NCBI RefSeq assembly: GCF_004354015.1 | Contig: NZ_SMRU01000012.1 | Span: 1 to 64,000 of the forward strand | Direction: 5' to 3' | Source: Arthrobacter terricola | GTDB taxonomy: Bacteria; Actinomycetota; Actinomycetes; Actinomycetales; Micrococcaceae | Length of the DNA: 64,000 bases | Part shown: in pieces, positions 63,280 to 64,000 of the stretch | Layout of the letters: each line of letters starts with the position of its first letter | Position numbering within the stretch: the first letter of the stretch is position 1 | Notes under the pieces: generated by a model | Told to the model about the DNA's origin: nothing | Databases searched by the model: none | The model's input: the letters and a program-made list of their open reading frames with translations, nothing else | Position numbers and translations under genes: made by a program

Positions 63280-63846
63280 CTAGACGGGTTCAGCGAACCA
63301 GAGCTTGGTCTCGCCGTATTTCTTGTCCGCAAACCGTTCGAGGGTGTCCGGCCAGTCCGGCTCAGGTGACCGTGAAGACCGCTCGACGACAACCACCGCG
63401 CCCTCGTCCAGATGGAAAGCCAGCTTCGTGAGGACGGCCTTGAGGGAAGGTTCGTCGAGGGGATATGGCGGGTCCAGGAACACAAGGTCCCACAGGACAC
63501 TATCCGCGGCCCGCTCCAGGAACGATTCCACCTTCGACCGGTGCACGGATACGGTCCTGTGGCCGAGAACCTGGTTCGCCATGTCGGCGTTGCGCTGGCA
63601 CACCTCCGAGGCGCGGGCGTCGGACTCGACTAGTTCCGCTGTCCTGGCTCCCCGGCTGGCCCCTTCGATCCCGAGCGAACCAGAGCCGGCATACAGATCG
63701 AGGACCCTGGCGCCGTCAATCGCGTCAAGTGCCTCAAGGCGCGAAAACAACGCCTCCTTGACGCGGTCCGTAGTGGGCCGCGTGGCATTCCCCGGAACGC
63801 TCGCCAAGGGGTTTCCGCCTGCGACTCCCGCGATGATCCTGCTCAC
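63280..63846 (-). CDS. rsmD: 16S rRNA (guanine966-N2)-methyltransferase
   Basis: 188 residues. RIIAGVAGGNPLASVPGNATRPTTDRVKEALFS, split motif typical of RsmD (quoted in part), VLDLYAGSGSLGIEG for SAM binding, and VFLDPPYPL as the NPPY-type catalytic motif (DPPY). Methylates 16S rRNA. Usual neighbour of coaD and recG. Confidence 0.93.
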   Translation of the reverse strand: MSRIIAGVAGGNPLASVPGNATRPTTDRVKEALFSRLEALDAIDGARVLDLYAGSGSLGIEGASRGARTAELVESDARASEVCQRNADMANQVLGHRTVSVHRSKVESFLERAADSVLWDLVFLDPPYPLDEPSLKAVLTKLAFHLDEGAVVVVERSSRSPEPDWPDTLERFADKKYGETKLWFAEPV

Positions 63847-63884
63847 TGGAGTGTCCCCCGAACACGGTATATCGCTCTGGGTTC

Positions 63885-64000
63885 CTTAGCCGCGTTCAAG
63901 GAACGCCTCCTTCTCCGGGTTGAGGTACTCGTCGATTGCTGCTGCCAACGCCGGTTGCGCATCCAGCGCCGGATCGTCTGCGACCAGCAATTGCGCGTCG
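63885..64000 (-). CDS. recG: probable RecG helicase, 3' end
   Basis: The frame enters from the right edge and ends at TAA 63885-63887. It reads DAQLLVADDPALDAQPALAA, then AIDEYLNPEKEAFLERG. Its resemblance to RecG C-terminal tails and its place before rsmD suggest RecG, a branch-migration helicase. With only 38 residues the call is mainly positional. Confidence 0.55.

Overview
The window is high-GC actinobacterial chromosome, most likely Arthrobacter or a close relative (Pseudarthrobacter/Paenarthrobacter). The evidence is the FasR-fabD-fabH-acpP-fabF cluster, the DUF3145 and DUF2469 genes, tandem signal peptidases, the rpsP-khpA-rimM-trmD-rplS order, the smc-ftsY block with an actinobacterial FtsY, and a WhiB-family gene. 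No taxonomy search was possible, so the genus is inferred from gene content.

Left chromosomal block (1-9,653): the end of aceE, then a fatty-acid synthesis operon with its PucR-type activator (fasR, fabD, fabH, acpP, fabF), DUF3145, and the 3' end of a long minus-strand operon (xerC, dprA, 3' part of comM). dprA carries an in-frame TGA where the family has glycine.

Middle (9,654-34,101): a 24.4-kb integrative element that entered comM inside the codons of its Walker B motif. A large serine integrase sits at the left end beside attL. A 9-bp core (AGCCTCGTC) is repeated at both ends, and the two element-side arms carry GTAGGGTG as inverted copies at nearly equal distance from the core. Removing the element restores an open 513-codon comM. 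The element has a divergent regulator-like gene, three tiny membrane proteins, and a VirD4/HerA-type coupling ATPase but no recognisable relaxase or VirB4. A long chain of overlapping small genes follows: a Rad52-type annealing protein, a CarD/KOW-like protein, a small serine recombinase, a zinc-ribbon AAA+ ATPase with an SPFH membrane protein, a WhiB-like protein, an HNH/AP2 homing-type nuclease, an ArdC-like metalloprotein, a lipoprotein, a VRR-NUC nuclease and DUF3846. Next to attR are three probable nuclease genes (PIN, HNH, PD-(D/E)XK) that look like defence cargo. I see no phage structural genes.

Right chromosomal block (34,093-64,000): the 5' part of comM and the rest of its operon on the minus strand (yraN, DUF2469, rnhB, two lepB, rplS, trmD, rimM, khpA, rpsP). 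Then come a VOC dioxygenase-like gene, an amidohydrolase, thiC under a TPP riboswitch, an alpha/beta hydrolase, ffh, a zwf-type gene preceded by phased ACCAAC repeats, glnB-amtB, an MFS transporter, ftsY, smc, mutM, rnc, rpmF, DUF177, coaD, an aminotransferase, a spermidine-synthase-like methyltransferase-fold gene, rsmD and the probable 3' end of recG.

Main points for a second look: (1) the element and its reconstructable attP, with the integrase promoter inside the att arm; (2) two neighbouring transformation genes, comM and dprA, both broken; (3) a coupling ATPase without the usual conjugation partners; (4) the zinc-ribbon AAA+/SPFH module; (5) the PIN/HNH/PD-(D/E)XK cargo at attR.
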